A stretch of 64,000 nucleotides of DNA from Microbacterium laevaniformans (GTDB taxonomy: Bacteria > Actinomycetota > Actinomycetes > Actinomycetales > Microbacteriaceae). Under the pieces are notes generated by a model that did not search any database, had not been told where the DNA came from, and saw only the letters and a program-made list of their open reading frames with translations. A program made the position numbers and the translations under genes. Position 1 is the first letter of the stretch. Each line of letters opens with the position of its first letter. The DNA lies in contig NZ_JAFBCE010000001.1 in the NCBI RefSeq assembly GCF_016907555.1, positions 1,736,001-1,800,000 on the forward strand, given 5' to 3'. Positions 17,628-27,530 of the stretch are shown here, piece after piece.

Positions 17628-20300
17628 ATGCGCGAACTCACCCGAACCGAAGCGATCGACCTCGTCGGCCGCGATGAGGCCGAGAACGAACTGCCGGAGC
17701 GCCTCCGTGCCGACGTGCGGATGCTCGGCGCTCTGCTCGGTCGTGTCCTGCGCGAAAGCGGCTCCCCAGGGCTCTACGACGACGTGGAGCGACTGCGCCT
17801 GGCCACCATCGCCGCGTACGGCGATGAGTCAGCGGAGGCCTTCGAGCGGGCGGCGCAGATCGCCGAGTCCTTCTCCGTGGAGCGCGCCGACGAGGTCGCC
17901 CGTGCGTTCACGGTCTACTTCCATCTCGTCAACCTCGCCGAGGAGCACCAGCGTGTGCGTGTCCTGCGCGAGCGCGACGGGCGCCCTGAGCGAGAGGACG
18001 CGGCCGACTCGGTGGCCGCGGCCTTCGTGCGCCTGGCGGCGGAGGTCGGCGACGACACCGCCCTCGCCCGTCTGCAGGCGATGCGCTTTCACCCCGTGTT
18101 CACGGCGCATCCCACCGAGGCGCGCCGTCGCGCGGTGTCCACCAGCATCCGACGTCTGGTGACTCTGCTCACCGAGCGCGATGCCTCGCTCGACGGCGGC
18201 GCGGACGAGCGGCGTGCGGAGCGGCGCATGCTGGAGGAGATCGACACGCTCTGGCGCACGGCGCCGCTGCGGGCGGAGAAGCCGACGCCGGTCGACGAGG
18301 TGCGTGCCATCATGGCGGTCTTCGACGAGACTCTCTACACGGCCGTCCCTCACGTCTACCGGCGCGTCGACGATGCGCTGCAGGGACCCGCTGCCGGCGG
18401 CCGGGCACCCGTCATCCGTCCCTTCGTCCGCCTCGGCACGTGGGTGGGCGGCGACCGCGACGGCAACCCGTTCGTGACCGCGGCCGTCACGAAGAAGGCC
18501 GCGTCGATCGGTGCGGAGCATATCCTGCTGGGCCTGGAGCGCTCCGCCGTGCGGATCGCCAAGACGCTCACGCTGTCCGAGGACACGACCCCGCCCACCG
18601 CGGAGCTGCTCGGCCTGCTGCAGCGTCTGGCGGACGCCGACGAGGACGGTGCCGCGGATGCCGCCAAGCGCGCCAAGGTCGAGCCGCACAAGCGCACGAT
18701 GCTGCTGATCGCCCGCCGGATCACCGCCACGCGCAAGCGCGACGCCGATCTCGCGTATCGCGACCCCGACGCGCTGCTGGCCGATCTGCGCACCGTCCAG
18801 CAGTCCCTCGTCGATGCGGGTGCCCCGCGCCAGGCGTACGGACACCTCCAGCAGCTGCTGTGGCAGGTGGAGACGTTCGGCTTCCACCTCGCCGAACTCG
18901 AGGTGCGCCAGCACTCCGCCGTCCACGCCAAGGTGCTCGCCGAAGCTGCCAGCGGTGAGCCGCTGAGCACGCAGGCGGAGGAGGTCCTCGAGGTCTTCCG
19001 CACGATCGCGCAGATCCAGAACCGCTACGGACCGCGCGCCGCCGGCCGCTACATCGTCTCGTTCACGCAGTCCGCCGCCGACCTCGCCGCCGTGCACGAG
19101 CTCGCGCGCCTGGCGGTCGGGCCCGGGGGCACCGTTCCGGTCCTCGACGTGATTCCGCTGTTCGAGACCTTCGCCGATCTGCAGGCCGCGCCCGGCATCA
19201 TGGCCGAGATCGTCCATCACCCGCAGTTCGCCGCACGGCTGGAAGCCACCGACCGGCGCCTCGAGGTCATGCTCGGCTACTCGGACTCCTCGAAGGACGT
19301 CGGCCCCGTCGCCGCCAACCTCGCGCTCTACGAGGCACAGGCGAAGATCGCCGCGTGGGCCAAGGAGTCCGGCATCCACCTCACCCTCTTCCACGGACGC
19401 GGCGGCGCGCTCGGTCGCGGCGGCGGACCGGCCAACTCGGCCATCCTGGCGCAGCCTCCGCACTCGGTCGACGGACGATTCAAGCTCACCGAACAGGGCG
19501 AGGTGATCTTCGCGCGCTACGGCGACCCCAACATCGCGATGCGTCACATCGACCAGGTCGCCGCCGCCGTCCTGCTCGCTTCCGCTCCGTCGATCGAAAA
19601 GCGCAACAGCGCCGCCGCCGAGCGCTACGCCGAGGTCGCGGCGACGATGGATGCCGCTTCGCGTGCGCGGTTCTTCTCGCTGGTCAAGGCCGATGGATTC
19701 GCGTCGTGGTTCGCGACCGTGACGCCGATGGAGGAGATCGGTCTGCTGGCGCTGGGCTCACGTCCCGCTCGACGCGGCCTGTCGGTCGAGTCCCTCGAAG
19801 ACCTTCGCGCCATCCCCTGGGTCTTCGCATGGTCGCAGGCCCGCATCAACCTGGCCGGCTGGTTCGGCCTGGGCTCCGCGCTGGAGGCCGTCGGAGATGT
19901 CGACCTGCTGCGTCGGGCGTACGCCGAGTGGCCGCTGTTTCGCACCGTCATCGACAACGTCGGCATGAGCCTCGCGAAGGCCGACGGTCGCATCGCGCGC
20001 CGCTACCTCGACCTCGGTGACCGCGCGGATCTGGCCGACCTCGTCGTGGAGGAGCTGCAGCTCACCGGCGACTGGGTCGTCCGCATCGTCGGGGGTGACG
20101 AGCTCCTGTCGAACAAGCCCGTCCTGCAGCGCGCCGTCAAGATGCGCAGCCCGTACGTCGATGCGCTCTCGCTGCTCCAGCTGCGTGCCCTGCGGACGCT
20201 CCGCACGGGCGAGCACGACGAGGCCGACCTGCCGCAGTGGCAACGTCTGCTGCTGCTGAGCGTCTCCGGCGTCTCTGCCGGACTGCAGAACACGGGGTGA
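17628..20300 (+). CDS. ppc: Phosphoenolpyruvate carboxylase
   Basis: An 890-residue anaplerotic enzyme making oxaloacetate from PEP and bicarbonate. The catalytic histidine signature VFTAHPTEARRR lies near residue 160; the second signature VMLGYSDSSKDVGPVAAN and the flexible loop FHGRGGALGRGGGP follow. The C-terminus ends NTG, the invariant family ending. The ATG at 17628 is the first sensible start; no Shine-Dalgarno is obvious just upstream, and a TACCGT hexamer 10 bases before it makes a leaderless message possible. Gene direction flips here from minus to plus. Confidence 0.96.
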   Translation: MRELTRTEAIDLVGRDEAENELPERLRADVRMLGALLGRVLRESGSPGLYDDVERLRLATIAAYGDESAEAFERAAQIAESFSVERADEVARAFTVYFHLVNLAEEHQRVRVLRERDGRPEREDAADSVAAAFVRLAAEVGDDTALARLQAMRFHPVFTAHPTEARRRAVSTSIRRLVTLLTERDASLDGGADERRAERRMLEEIDTLWRTAPLRAEKPTPVDEVRAIMAVFDETLYTAVPHVYRRVDDALQGPAAGGRAPVIRPFVRLGTWVGGDRDGNPFVTAAVTKKAASIGAEHILLGLERSAVRIAKTLTLSEDTTPPTAELLGLLQRLADADEDGAADAAKRAKVEPHKRTMLLIARRITATRKRDADLAYRDPDALLADLRTVQQSLVDAGAPRQAYGHLQQLLWQVETFGFHLAELEVRQHSAVHAKVLAEAASGEPLSTQAEEVLEVFRTIAQIQNRYGPRAAGRYIVSFTQSAADLAAVHELARLAVGPGGTVPVLDVIPLFETFADLQAAPGIMAEIVHHPQFAARLEATDRRLEVMLGYSDSSKDVGPVAANLALYEAQAKIAAWAKESGIHLTLFHGRGGALGRGGGPANSAILAQPPHSVDGRFKLTEQGEVIFARYGDPNIAMRHIDQVAAAVLLASAPSIEKRNSAAAERYAEVAATMDAASRARFFSLVKADGFASWFATVTPMEEIGLLALGSRPARRGLSVESLEDLRAIPWVFAWSQARINLAGWFGLGSALEAVGDVDLLRRAYAEWPLFRTVIDNVGMSLAKADGRIARRYLDLGDRADLADLVVEELQLTGDWVVRIVGGDELLSNKPVLQRAVKMRSPYVDALSLLQLRALRTLRTGEHDEADLPQWQRLLLLSVSGVSAGLQNTG

Positions 20301-20330
20301 TCGCGCCCCGATGACGATCGCCGCGGGGGC

Positions 20331-20930
20331 TCAGTCCACGCGGCGGTCGTCTGCGTGGCGCGCGAGCGCCGCGCCGTAGCGCTCGGTGAGCTGGACCATG
20401 AGATCGGGCGTCTCCCGATCCAGACCGAAGACGAACCCCGGGAAGTCCAGCTCCTTCTGCAACGCCCAGATCTCCTCGTGACGATCGGGCGACAGCATCT
20501 GAGCGGGATCGCCCACGGCGACCCATCCGATCGGCACCACGGCATCCGGCGGCACGACCGTGCGCAGGTGCACGATCGCACCGATGCGCACCTCGGCGCG
20601 ATCGCCGATGCGGGCGCCGTTGAAGACGCGGACCCCGGTGGCGAGGAAAACCTCGTCGCCCACCGTCGCACCCGAGATGCTCGCGGTGGGCCCGACGAGG
20701 ACGTGCGAGCCGATGTGCACGCGATGAGCGGCGCTCGCCCGGATCAGGGCGTTCTCCATCACGATGACGTGCGGCCCGAGCGTGATCGGCCCACCCTCGG
20801 CCGTCAGCACCGCGCCGTGCAGGATCTGGCATCCGGCACCGATCTCGACATCCCCCGAGATCACCGCGGTCGGCGCGATCACCACGTCGGGATGGATACG
20901 GGGGCGCACCCCGAGGTGTTCGAACTGCAT
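20331..20930 (-). CDS. Left-handed beta-helix (hexapeptide) protein, gamma-carbonic-anhydrase-like
   Basis: A 199-residue protein built of hexapeptide repeats from about residue 12 to 140 (for example VVIAPTAVISGDVEIGAG and VHIGSHVLVGPTASISGATVG). A helical C-terminus follows. Histidines in ILHGAV and HRVHIGSH are placed like the zinc ligands of gamma-class carbonic anhydrases, which makes that family likely, but acyltransferase relatives share the fold. It is convergent with ppc, whose reaction consumes bicarbonate; a functional link is tempting but unproven. Confidence 0.75.
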   Translation of the reverse strand: MQFEHLGVRPRIHPDVVIAPTAVISGDVEIGAGCQILHGAVLTAEGGPITLGPHVIVMENALIRASAAHRVHIGSHVLVGPTASISGATVGDEVFLATGVRVFNGARIGDRAEVRIGAIVHLRTVVPPDAVVPIGWVAVGDPAQMLSPDRHEEIWALQKELDFPGFVFGLDRETPDLMVQLTERYGAALARHADDRRVD

Positions 20931-21045
20931 GATCGTCCTCCCGCCCTCACCCTAGGACGCGCGAGGGGCGACGTCGAGGCCCGGCGCACCGCCGTTAGGG
21001 TGTTACAGGCCGCGCCGACCGTGTCCGCGGCCGGAGAGTTCCGCT

Positions 21046-22485
21046 GTGTCAGATTCCGTCGTCGCCCGGTCCGCGCCCGCACCCGCGACCGTCTCGACCC
21101 TCACCCTGTCGACGTTCGTCATCGGCTCGATGGTGGGCGCGGGTGTCTTCTCGCTGCCCGGCACGTTCTCGGCGCAGACCGGCGTCGTCGGCTCCCTCGT
21201 CGCGTGGGCCGTGGCGGGCACGGGGATGTTCATGCTGGCGCTCGTCTTCCAGCGCCTCGCCGCCCGGCGCCCCGAGCTGGATGCCGGGGTCTACTCCTAC
21301 GCGCGCGCCGGTTTCGGGCGCTATCTGGGGTTCCTCTCCGCGTTCGGCTACTGGGCGAGCGCGTGCGCGGGCAATGTCTTCTACTGGGTGTTCATCATGT
21401 CGACGGTGGGCGCGGTCGTTCCCGCCGTCGCCGGGGGCGACACGCCCGTAGCCGTCGCGGTCTCGTCGGCCGGCCTCTGGGTGTTCTTCCTCCTCGTGCG
21501 CCGCGGCACGCGCGAGGCCGCCGCCGTGAACCGCATCGTGAGCGTCGCCAAGGTGCTGCCGATCGTCGCGTTCGTCTTCCTCTGCCTGTTCGCGTTCGAC
21601 CCCGCCGTCTTCGCGGCGAACATCTCCGGCCCCGCCGACCTGCCGCTGTACGACCAGGTGCGCGGGACCCTCCTCGTGACGGTGTTCGCCTTCATCGGGG
21701 TGGAGGGCGCCAGCGCCTACTCCCGGCATGCCCGCCGTCGGCGCGATGTGGGACGGGCGACGGTGCTGGGATTCGTCAGCGTCCTGGCGATCTTCCTGTC
21801 GGTCACGATCGTGTCGTTCGGAATCCTGCCGCGCGAGCGCATCGCGGCGCTGGCGCAGCCCTCCATGGCCGGGGTGCTGGCCGAGGTCGTCGGGCCGTGG
21901 GGAGCCGGGTTCGTCGGTGTCTCCCTGATCGTCGCGGTGCTCGGGGCGTACCTCTCCTGGACGCTGATGGCCGCGGAGGTCCTGCTCGTCGCCGCACGCG
22001 ACGGCGACCTGCCCCCGGTGTTCGCCCGCACCAACGACCGAGACGTCCCCGTCGGCGCGCTCACGATGTCCACCTTGCTCGTGCAGGTGCTCCTGATCGT
22101 GGTGCTCTTCTCGACGAACGCGTTCAACGTCGCCCTCAGCCTGACGAGTGCGTTCGCGCTCATCCCCTACGTGCTGACGGCGGGCTACGGCCTGCGCGTC
22201 GCGCTCGCCGATGCCCGGTCGGCGCCGTCGCTGCGCGTCGCCGGCGCGGTCGTGGTCGCCGTCTGCGCCACGGGGTACACGATCTTCCTCCTGGCGGCGG
22301 CGGGCGGCCAGTACCTGCTGCTCGCGACGCTCGTGCTCGTCCCCGGGAGCCTGCTGTTCGCCCTCGCCCGACGTCGGAACGACGAGCGCGTGTTCACCCC
22401 CTGGGAGGGGGTCGTCTTCGCCGTCGCGGGCGCGGCGGCGATCGCTGCCGCCGTGCTGCTGGCGCTCGGGACGATCACCGTCTGA
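21046..22485 (+). CDS. APC-superfamily basic amino-acid permease/antiporter (ArcD/LysI-like)
   Basis: A 479-residue transporter with about 12-13 membrane segments. The first helix carries GSMVGAGVFSLPGTF, the substrate-binding G-x-G-x-G region of APC transporters. The conserved E of GVEGASAYSRHA in helix 6 and the ARDGDLPPVFAR loop are typical of the arginine:ornithine/lysine antiporter group. The GTG start at 21046 follows GGAGAG by about seven bases. No arginine-deiminase genes adjoin, so the physiological substrate is uncertain; cadaverine, lysine or ornithine exchange are alternatives. Confidence 0.8.
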   Translation: MSDSVVARSAPAPATVSTLTLSTFVIGSMVGAGVFSLPGTFSAQTGVVGSLVAWAVAGTGMFMLALVFQRLAARRPELDAGVYSYARAGFGRYLGFLSAFGYWASACAGNVFYWVFIMSTVGAVVPAVAGGDTPVAVAVSSAGLWVFFLLVRRGTREAAAVNRIVSVAKVLPIVAFVFLCLFAFDPAVFAANISGPADLPLYDQVRGTLLVTVFAFIGVEGASAYSRHARRRRDVGRATVLGFVSVLAIFLSVTIVSFGILPRERIAALAQPSMAGVLAEVVGPWGAGFVGVSLIVAVLGAYLSWTLMAAEVLLVAARDGDLPPVFARTNDRDVPVGALTMSTLLVQVLLIVVLFSTNAFNVALSLTSAFALIPYVLTAGYGLRVALADARSAPSLRVAGAVVVAVCATGYTIFLLAAAGGQYLLLATLVLVPGSLLFALARRRNDERVFTPWEGVVFAVAGAAAIAAAVLLALGTITV

Positions 22486-22519
22486 GCGCGGGCCACCGGC
22501 GGAGGGCCCGAGAGCGCGC

Positions 22520-25500
22520 TCACGCGTCGACGGCCTCCGCGACCGGGAGCGGGTAGAGCTGGTCGATGAGCTGAGCGACCCAGGCGATGAGATCGCCGTC
22601 GCCGAGCGGCTCCCCCGCCGCCGTCGGCAGCGGAACGATCATCGCCTCGCCGCCCGCCAGCACCTTCGACTTCGGATAGAGCCGCTGCAGCCGCACGCGC
22701 AGAGAATCGGATGCCGGTCCCGGCACGACCCGCAGGTTCGGCCCCATCGCGACGACGTCGCTGAGGCCCGCGACGGCGGCGCGACGGCGCAGGCGCGCGA
22801 TGGCGACGAGCCCGTCGACTTCGCGCGGCGGCGTGCCGTAGCGGTCGGTGAGCTCCTCGATCAGGAGGTCGATCGGGTCGGTCGAGGACCCGGCATCCCC
22901 GCCGCGCGTGCGCGCATCGGGCGAGGCCGCTGCGGAGAGCTTCTGGTACGCCTCCAGACGCAACCGCTCACTGTCGATGTAGCTCTCGGGCAGACGCGCG
23001 TCGATCGGCAGCTCCAGGCGCAGCTCGGTCGGCCCGTCCACCTCGTCGCCGCGGAACGTCGCGACCGCTTCGCCGATCATGCGCAGGTAGAGGTCGAAGC
23101 CGACGCCGGCGATGTGGCCGGCCTGCTCGGCGCCCAGGAGATTGCCGGCACCGCGCAGCTCGAGGTCCTTGAGGGCAACCTGCATGCCGCTGCCGAGGTC
23201 GTTGTTGACGGCGATGGTCTCCAGGCGATCGGCCGCGGTCTCCGACAGCGGCTTCATCTCGTCGTAGAGGAAGTACGCGTACGCACGCTCCCGGCCCCGG
23301 CCGACGCGCCCGCGCAGCTGGTGGAGCTGGCTGAGGCCGTACTTGTCGGCGCGGTCGATGATGATCGTGTTGGCGTTGGAGATGTCCAGGCCGGTCTCGA
23401 TGATGGTCGTCGAGACGAGCACGTCGAAACGCCGTTCCCAGAACCCGTCCACGACCTCTTCGAGTGCGTGCTCGCCCATCTGACCGTGGGCGACGGCGAT
23501 CCGCGCCTCGGGTACCAGTTCGGCGAGCTGGGCGGCGACGCGTTGAATCGACTGCACGCGATTGTGGACGTAGAAGATCTGCCCCTCGCGCAACAGCTCC
23601 CGGCGGATCGCCGCGGCGATCTGCTTGTCGCTGCGGGGCCCGACGTAGGAGAGGATCGGATGCCGGTCCTCGGGCGGCGTCTGCAGCGTCGACATCTCGC
23701 GGATGCCGGTGACGGCCATCTCGAGCGTGCGCGGGATGGGGGTCGCGCTCATCGCGAGGATGTCGACGTTCGTCTTCAGCTTCTTCAGCGCATCCTTGTG
23801 CTCGACGCCGAACCGCTGCTCCTCGTCGATGATCATGAGCCCGAGGTCTTTGAAGGCGACCTTCTCGGTGAGGATGCGGTGGGTGCCGATGACCATGTCG
23901 ACGCTGCCCTCGAGGAGCCCTGCGACGATCTCTCGTGCCTCCTTGTCGGACTGGAACCGCGAGAGCGGACGCACCTTCACGGGAAAGCCCGCGAACCGCT
24001 CGGTGAACGTGTCGAGGTGCTGTTTGACGAGCAGTGTCGTGGGGACCAGCATCGCGACCTGCTTGCCGTCCTGGATCGCCTTGAACGCGGCCCGCACGGC
24101 GACCTCGGTCTTACCGAAGCCGACGTCCCCCGACAGAAGGCGGTCCATCGGGATCGGCCGCTCCATGTCGGCCTTGATCTCCTCGATCGTCTGCAGCTGG
24201 TCGGGCGTCTCTGCGAACGGGAACGCCTCCTCCAGCTCGCGCTGCCAGGGCGTGTCGGGACCGAAGGCGTACCCCTTGGCGGCCATGCGCGCCGAATACA
24301 GCTTGACGAGCTCCACGGCGATGTCGCGGACGGCCTTGCGCGCCCTGCCCTTGGCCGCCGCCCAGTCGCTGCCGCCCATCTTCGACAGCGTGGGCGCCTC
24401 GCCGCCGACGTACTTGCTCAGCAGATCGAGCTGGTCGGTGGGGACGAAGAGCTTGTCGCCGGGGTGCCCGCGCTTGGAGGGCGCGTACTCGAGCACGAGG
24501 TACTCGCGTGTGGTCTTGACCGCGTTGCGGCCGCCGCTGGAGACCTCGCGCTGCACCAGCTCGACGAAGCGGCCGATGCCGTGGGTGGCGTGCACGACGA
24601 TGTCGCCCGCCTTCAGCTGCAGCGGGTCGACGACGTTGCGGCGACGGGAGGCGAGCTTCTTCACGACCCGGCTGTCGGCGCCGATCGTGCGGCCGTAGAA
24701 CTCCGCCTCGGTGAGCACGGCCAGTCGCGCCTCGGGCTGCTCGAAGCCGCTCTCCAACGCTCCGACGACCGTGACGGCGACGCCCGCTTCCGGAGCATCG
24801 TGGAGCCCGTCGACGCTGCGCGCGGCGATGCCCCGCTCGGTGAGCACGTCGCGGGCGCGATCGACCAGTCCCACACCCGAGGCCGCGACCACGACACGCC
24901 ACCCCTCGGCGAGCAGCCGTGCGACGTGCGCGGTCGCGCCGTCGACGTTGCCCTGGAAGGACGGCACCGCCGAGCCGGGAACACGGACGACATCGCTGCG
25001 GAGTGCCGAGGCGAGACCGGCGAGGTCGGCCGCGGCATCCGCCTCACCCGAATCGAAGCCGCTGAACGTCCACCACACGCCGGAGCGGGCCGATGTCGCG
25101 GCCTGCAACTCCGGCAGGGTCAGGAAGTCGCCGGAGCCCAGGTCGACGGGGGTGTCGGCGCCGGCGACGGCGGCGCTCCACGCGGCCTCCAGGAACTCCC
25201 GGTTGGTCTCCCCGAGCGTCATGGCGCGGCCGACGGCGCGCTCCGGATCGACGAGAGCGACCGCGGCGCCGGTGGGCAGGTAGTCGATGAGCGGCACCAC
25301 GGCGTCGGCGAGCACGGGCAGGAGGGATTCCATTCCCTCCACGGGGATCCCCTCGCTCATCTTCTCCAGCATGCTTCGCAGACCGGGGAAGCGCTCGCGC
25401 AGCGCCGCCGCGCGCTCCCGGACCTCGGGCGTCAACAGCAGCTCGCGGCTGGGCAGGAGGGTGATGTCTGTCATCTCTCCGGGCAGAGAGCGCTGGTCGG

Positions 25501-26146
25501 CGACGGAGAACGCGCGGATCTGATCGATCTCGTCGCCGAAGAACTCGACCCGATACGGATGGTCGGCCGCCGGCGGGAAGACGTCGAGGATGCCGCCGCG
25601 AACGGCGAACTCGCCGCGGCGGGATACCATGTCGACCCGGTGGTAGGCCAGATCCACGAGGCGGCGCGTGACGCCATCGAGGTCGTATCCGCGTCCGCCC
25701 ACCGACAGTGCGATGACACCCGCGTCGGTGAGTCCGGCCGCGAGGGGCTGAAGGGCGCTGCGCACGGAGGCGGTCACGACAAGCGGGCGTCGTCCGTCCC
25801 AGCTCGCGACGGCACGCAGCAGAGCCAGGCGGCGTCCGACCGTCTCGGGCGAGGGGCTCAGCCGCTCGTGCGGAAGCGTCTCCCAGGCCGGAAAGTGCAG
25901 CACCTCGGCATCCGGGATGACGTCGGACAACGCCGCCCCGAGCGCCTCCGCCCGGCGCCCCGTGGGAGCCACGGCCAACAGCACGCCCGGCAGACCCGCC
26001 GCGCGCCGACGATCCAGCAGCGCGGCCAGCAGCGGCGCGTCCAGCCCCGGAATCATCGAGAAATCGGCGTCTGACAGCGCCGACTCGACCGAATCGCGGA
26101 CCACGTCCGCCTGAAGGAGGGCGCGAACGATCCCGGAAACTGTCAC
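22520..26146 (-). CDS. mfd: Transcription-repair coupling factor Mfd
   Basis: A 1208-residue ATPase that removes stalled RNA polymerase and recruits UvrA. In order it has a UvrB-homology region (about 1-400), a CarD-like RNA-polymerase-interaction domain (VVHATHGIGRFVELVQ, near 520), a superfamily 2 motor with Walker A SGDVGFGKTE near residue 680 and DEEQ box (IIDEEQRFGV), a second RecA lobe (LRGRVGRGRERAYAYFLY), and the C-terminal TRCF domain. Length is normal. It is convergent with the APC permease and its 5' end faces a divergent membrane-protein gene. Confidence 0.97.
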   Translation of the reverse strand: MTVSGIVRALLQADVVRDSVESALSDADFSMIPGLDAPLLAALLDRRRAAGLPGVLLAVAPTGRRAEALGAALSDVIPDAEVLHFPAWETLPHERLSPSPETVGRRLALLRAVASWDGRRPLVVTASVRSALQPLAAGLTDAGVIALSVGGRGYDLDGVTRRLVDLAYHRVDMVSRRGEFAVRGGILDVFPPAADHPYRVEFFGDEIDQIRAFSVADQRSLPGEMTDITLLPSRELLLTPEVRERAAALRERFPGLRSMLEKMSEGIPVEGMESLLPVLADAVVPLIDYLPTGAAVALVDPERAVGRAMTLGETNREFLEAAWSAAVAGADTPVDLGSGDFLTLPELQAATSARSGVWWTFSGFDSGEADAAADLAGLASALRSDVVRVPGSAVPSFQGNVDGATAHVARLLAEGWRVVVAASGVGLVDRARDVLTERGIAARSVDGLHDAPEAGVAVTVVGALESGFEQPEARLAVLTEAEFYGRTIGADSRVVKKLASRRRNVVDPLQLKAGDIVVHATHGIGRFVELVQREVSSGGRNAVKTTREYLVLEYAPSKRGHPGDKLFVPTDQLDLLSKYVGGEAPTLSKMGGSDWAAAKGRARKAVRDIAVELVKLYSARMAAKGYAFGPDTPWQRELEEAFPFAETPDQLQTIEEIKADMERPIPMDRLLSGDVGFGKTEVAVRAAFKAIQDGKQVAMLVPTTLLVKQHLDTFTERFAGFPVKVRPLSRFQSDKEAREIVAGLLEGSVDMVIGTHRILTEKVAFKDLGLMIIDEEQRFGVEHKDALKKLKTNVDILAMSATPIPRTLEMAVTGIREMSTLQTPPEDRHPILSYVGPRSDKQIAAAIRRELLREGQIFYVHNRVQSIQRVAAQLAELVPEARIAVAHGQMGEHALEEVVDGFWERRFDVLVSTTIIETGLDISNANTIIIDRADKYGLSQLHQLRGRVGRGRERAYAYFLYDEMKPLSETAADRLETIAVNNDLGSGMQVALKDLELRGAGNLLGAEQAGHIAGVGFDLYLRMIGEAVATFRGDEVDGPTELRLELPIDARLPESYIDSERLRLEAYQKLSAAASPDARTRGGDAGSSTDPIDLLIEELTDRYGTPPREVDGLVAIARLRRRAAVAGLSDVVAMGPNLRVVPGPASDSLRVRLQRLYPKSKVLAGGEAMIVPLPTAAGEPLGDGDLIAWVAQLIDQLYPLPVAEAVDA

Positions 26147-26245
26147 CGAACGAGTCTACGGCGCCCCACCGACACGCGCTTCGCCCGCCGGCCCCGCGTG
26201 AGGGGTGCGCCACGATGTGGCTCCTGCTCTCACCGGGGTTGTCCC

Positions 26246-26251
26246 TAGGAT
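26246..26251 (+). promoter_or_regulatory. Candidate -10 box of a leaderless gene
   Basis: TAGGAT ends seven bases before the GTG of the downstream membrane-protein gene. That spacing puts the expected transcription start on the start codon itself. No -35 box is obvious, so this is a suggestion only. Confidence 0.35.
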
Positions 26252-26257
26252 GAGCAG

Positions 26258-26818
26258 GTGAGCGAGAACCCGCAGCACGCCCCCGTACCGCCCGCCGTGA
26301 CGCGAGCTCCGGGACCCGGCGGACCCGCATGGCCGACCGGCGGCTACGTCCAGTCCGTGCCGGGTGCTCCCCCGGTCTACCTGCCGCCATCGGTGACGCC
26401 GCCCGCGCCGACCACCTCGAAGGCTCTCGGTACGATCGCGGTGATCGTCGCGATCTGCGCCGTCGCGTTCTCCTCGGTGCTCAGCGCCACCACGAGCTTC
26501 GCCGCCGCGTCGGGAGCCGTCGCCCACGCAGGTCTGACATCGACCAGGCCGCTGGAGCATCTCTCCGACGATCAGACCCTCGCCCTGCTGAGTCCCGTGC
26601 GCGGGCTCGTGCTGTGGGCCGAGATCGGATTCTGGAGCGGAACCGTCCTCGGCATCTGGGCTCTGATCCAGGGGATCGTCGCCATCGCGAGCCGGCGGGG
26701 ACGCGGGCAGGGCATCGGCGCCGTGATCGTCGCGGCGGCGGGCCCCATCGTCTATGCCGTCGCGGTCATGCTCGCCGTCCTTGCCGGCGTCGTCGCCGCG
26801 ATCCCCACCTACTCCTGA
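26258..26818 (+). CDS. DUF4190-like small membrane protein
   Basis: A 186-residue protein with a Pro/Ala-rich cytoplasmic N-terminus (about 1-55) and three hydrophobic segments (about 60-85, 127-147 and 155-180), the usual arrangement of DUF4190-type proteins. No enzyme motif is present and no function is known. The GTG start at 26258 has no Shine-Dalgarno; a TAGGAT hexamer ends seven bases before it, compatible with a leaderless transcript. It is divergent from mfd and convergent with pth. Confidence 0.75.
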   Translation: MSENPQHAPVPPAVTRAPGPGGPAWPTGGYVQSVPGAPPVYLPPSVTPPAPTTSKALGTIAVIVAICAVAFSSVLSATTSFAAASGAVAHAGLTSTRPLEHLSDDQTLALLSPVRGLVLWAEIGFWSGTVLGIWALIQGIVAIASRRGRGQGIGAVIVAAAGPIVYAVAVMLAVLAGVVAAIPTYS

Positions 26819-26863
26819 CGCTCCCCGACCACCGAACACCTCCCGACGAAGCCGCTCGCAGGC

Positions 26864-27448
26864 TCAGGCGCGCGGCGCGTGATGTTTCTGCTGGGCGGCG
26901 AGCAGTCCTTCCCCGACGAGCAGCTCGACCGCGTCGGCAGCCTCCGACACCAGCACCGGCAACGCGGCCCGCTCGGCCGAAGAGAACGGATCGAGCACCC
27001 AGTCCGCCGGATCCTGGCGTCCCGGAGGACGACCGATACCGACCCGCACGCGCGGGAAGTCGGGGGTACCCAGTGCTTTGGCGACATCGCGGATGCCGTT
27101 GTGGCCGCCATGTCCACCGCCGGTCTTGAGCTTGACGGTGTCGAACGGGATGTCGAGCTCGTCGTGGACGAGCACGACGCGGTCGGCGGGAACGTCATAG
27201 AAGCGCGCAAGCTGCGAAACCGGCCCGCCCGACACGTTCATGTACGAATTGGGGGTGGCGAGCACGAGCTTCGCCCCGCCCGGACGCAGCCAGCTCTCCG
27301 CGACGCGCGCGTTCGCCTTGTGCGCACGCAGCGTCTCGCCCCGCCGAGAGGCGAGCTCGGCGATCACCATCTGCCCCACGTTGTGACGGGTGCTCTCGTA
27401 GCGGACGCCGGGGTTTCCCAGCCCCACCACCAGCCATGTCTCGGCCAT
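26864..27448 (-). CDS. pth: Peptidyl-tRNA hydrolase
   Basis: A 194-residue enzyme that recycles peptidyl-tRNAs dropped from the ribosome. GLGNPG with the substrate-binding Asn, the catalytic His in ESTRHNVG, the Asp of HDELDIPFD and the [10 protein letters not shown] loop are all present. I chose the ATG at 27446-27448 (MAETWLVV): the GAGG Shine-Dalgarno lies seven bases before it, whereas the ATG two codons earlier sits almost on top of that site. It follows rplY on the same strand, the standard rplY-pth pair. Confidence 0.94.
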   Translation of the reverse strand: MAETWLVVGLGNPGVRYESTRHNVGQMVIAELASRRGETLRAHKANARVAESWLRPGGAKLVLATPNSYMNVSGGPVSQLARFYDVPADRVVLVHDELDIPFDTVKLKTGGGHGGHNGIRDVAKALGTPDFPRVRVGIGRPPGRQDPADWVLDPFSSAERAALPVLVSEAADAVELLVGEGLLAAQQKHHAPRA

Positions 27449-27530
27449 GCTCATGTCCTCACCGGTCGATCCACGACGAAGCCCGCCCCACCAGTATCGG
27501 CGGCGACGGGCTTCGTTCATGATGCGTCGA

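Noticed and set aside
17829..19547. 570-codon minus-strand frame opposite ppc
   Set aside because: Low-complexity Arg/Gly/Asp-rich translation typical of antisense frames in G+C-rich DNA; ppc motifs cover the same bases.
20305..20330. Possible terminator between ppc and the hexapeptide-repeat gene (GCCCC/GGGGC)
   Set aside because: Only a 5-bp stem with no U tract; too weak to call in such G+C-rich sequence.
22211..26074. Very long open frame (over 1280 codons) on the plus strand opposite mfd
   Set aside because: It is the antisense shadow of a conserved high-G+C gene; composition is Arg/Gly/His-rich with no recognisable domain, and mfd accounts for the region fully.
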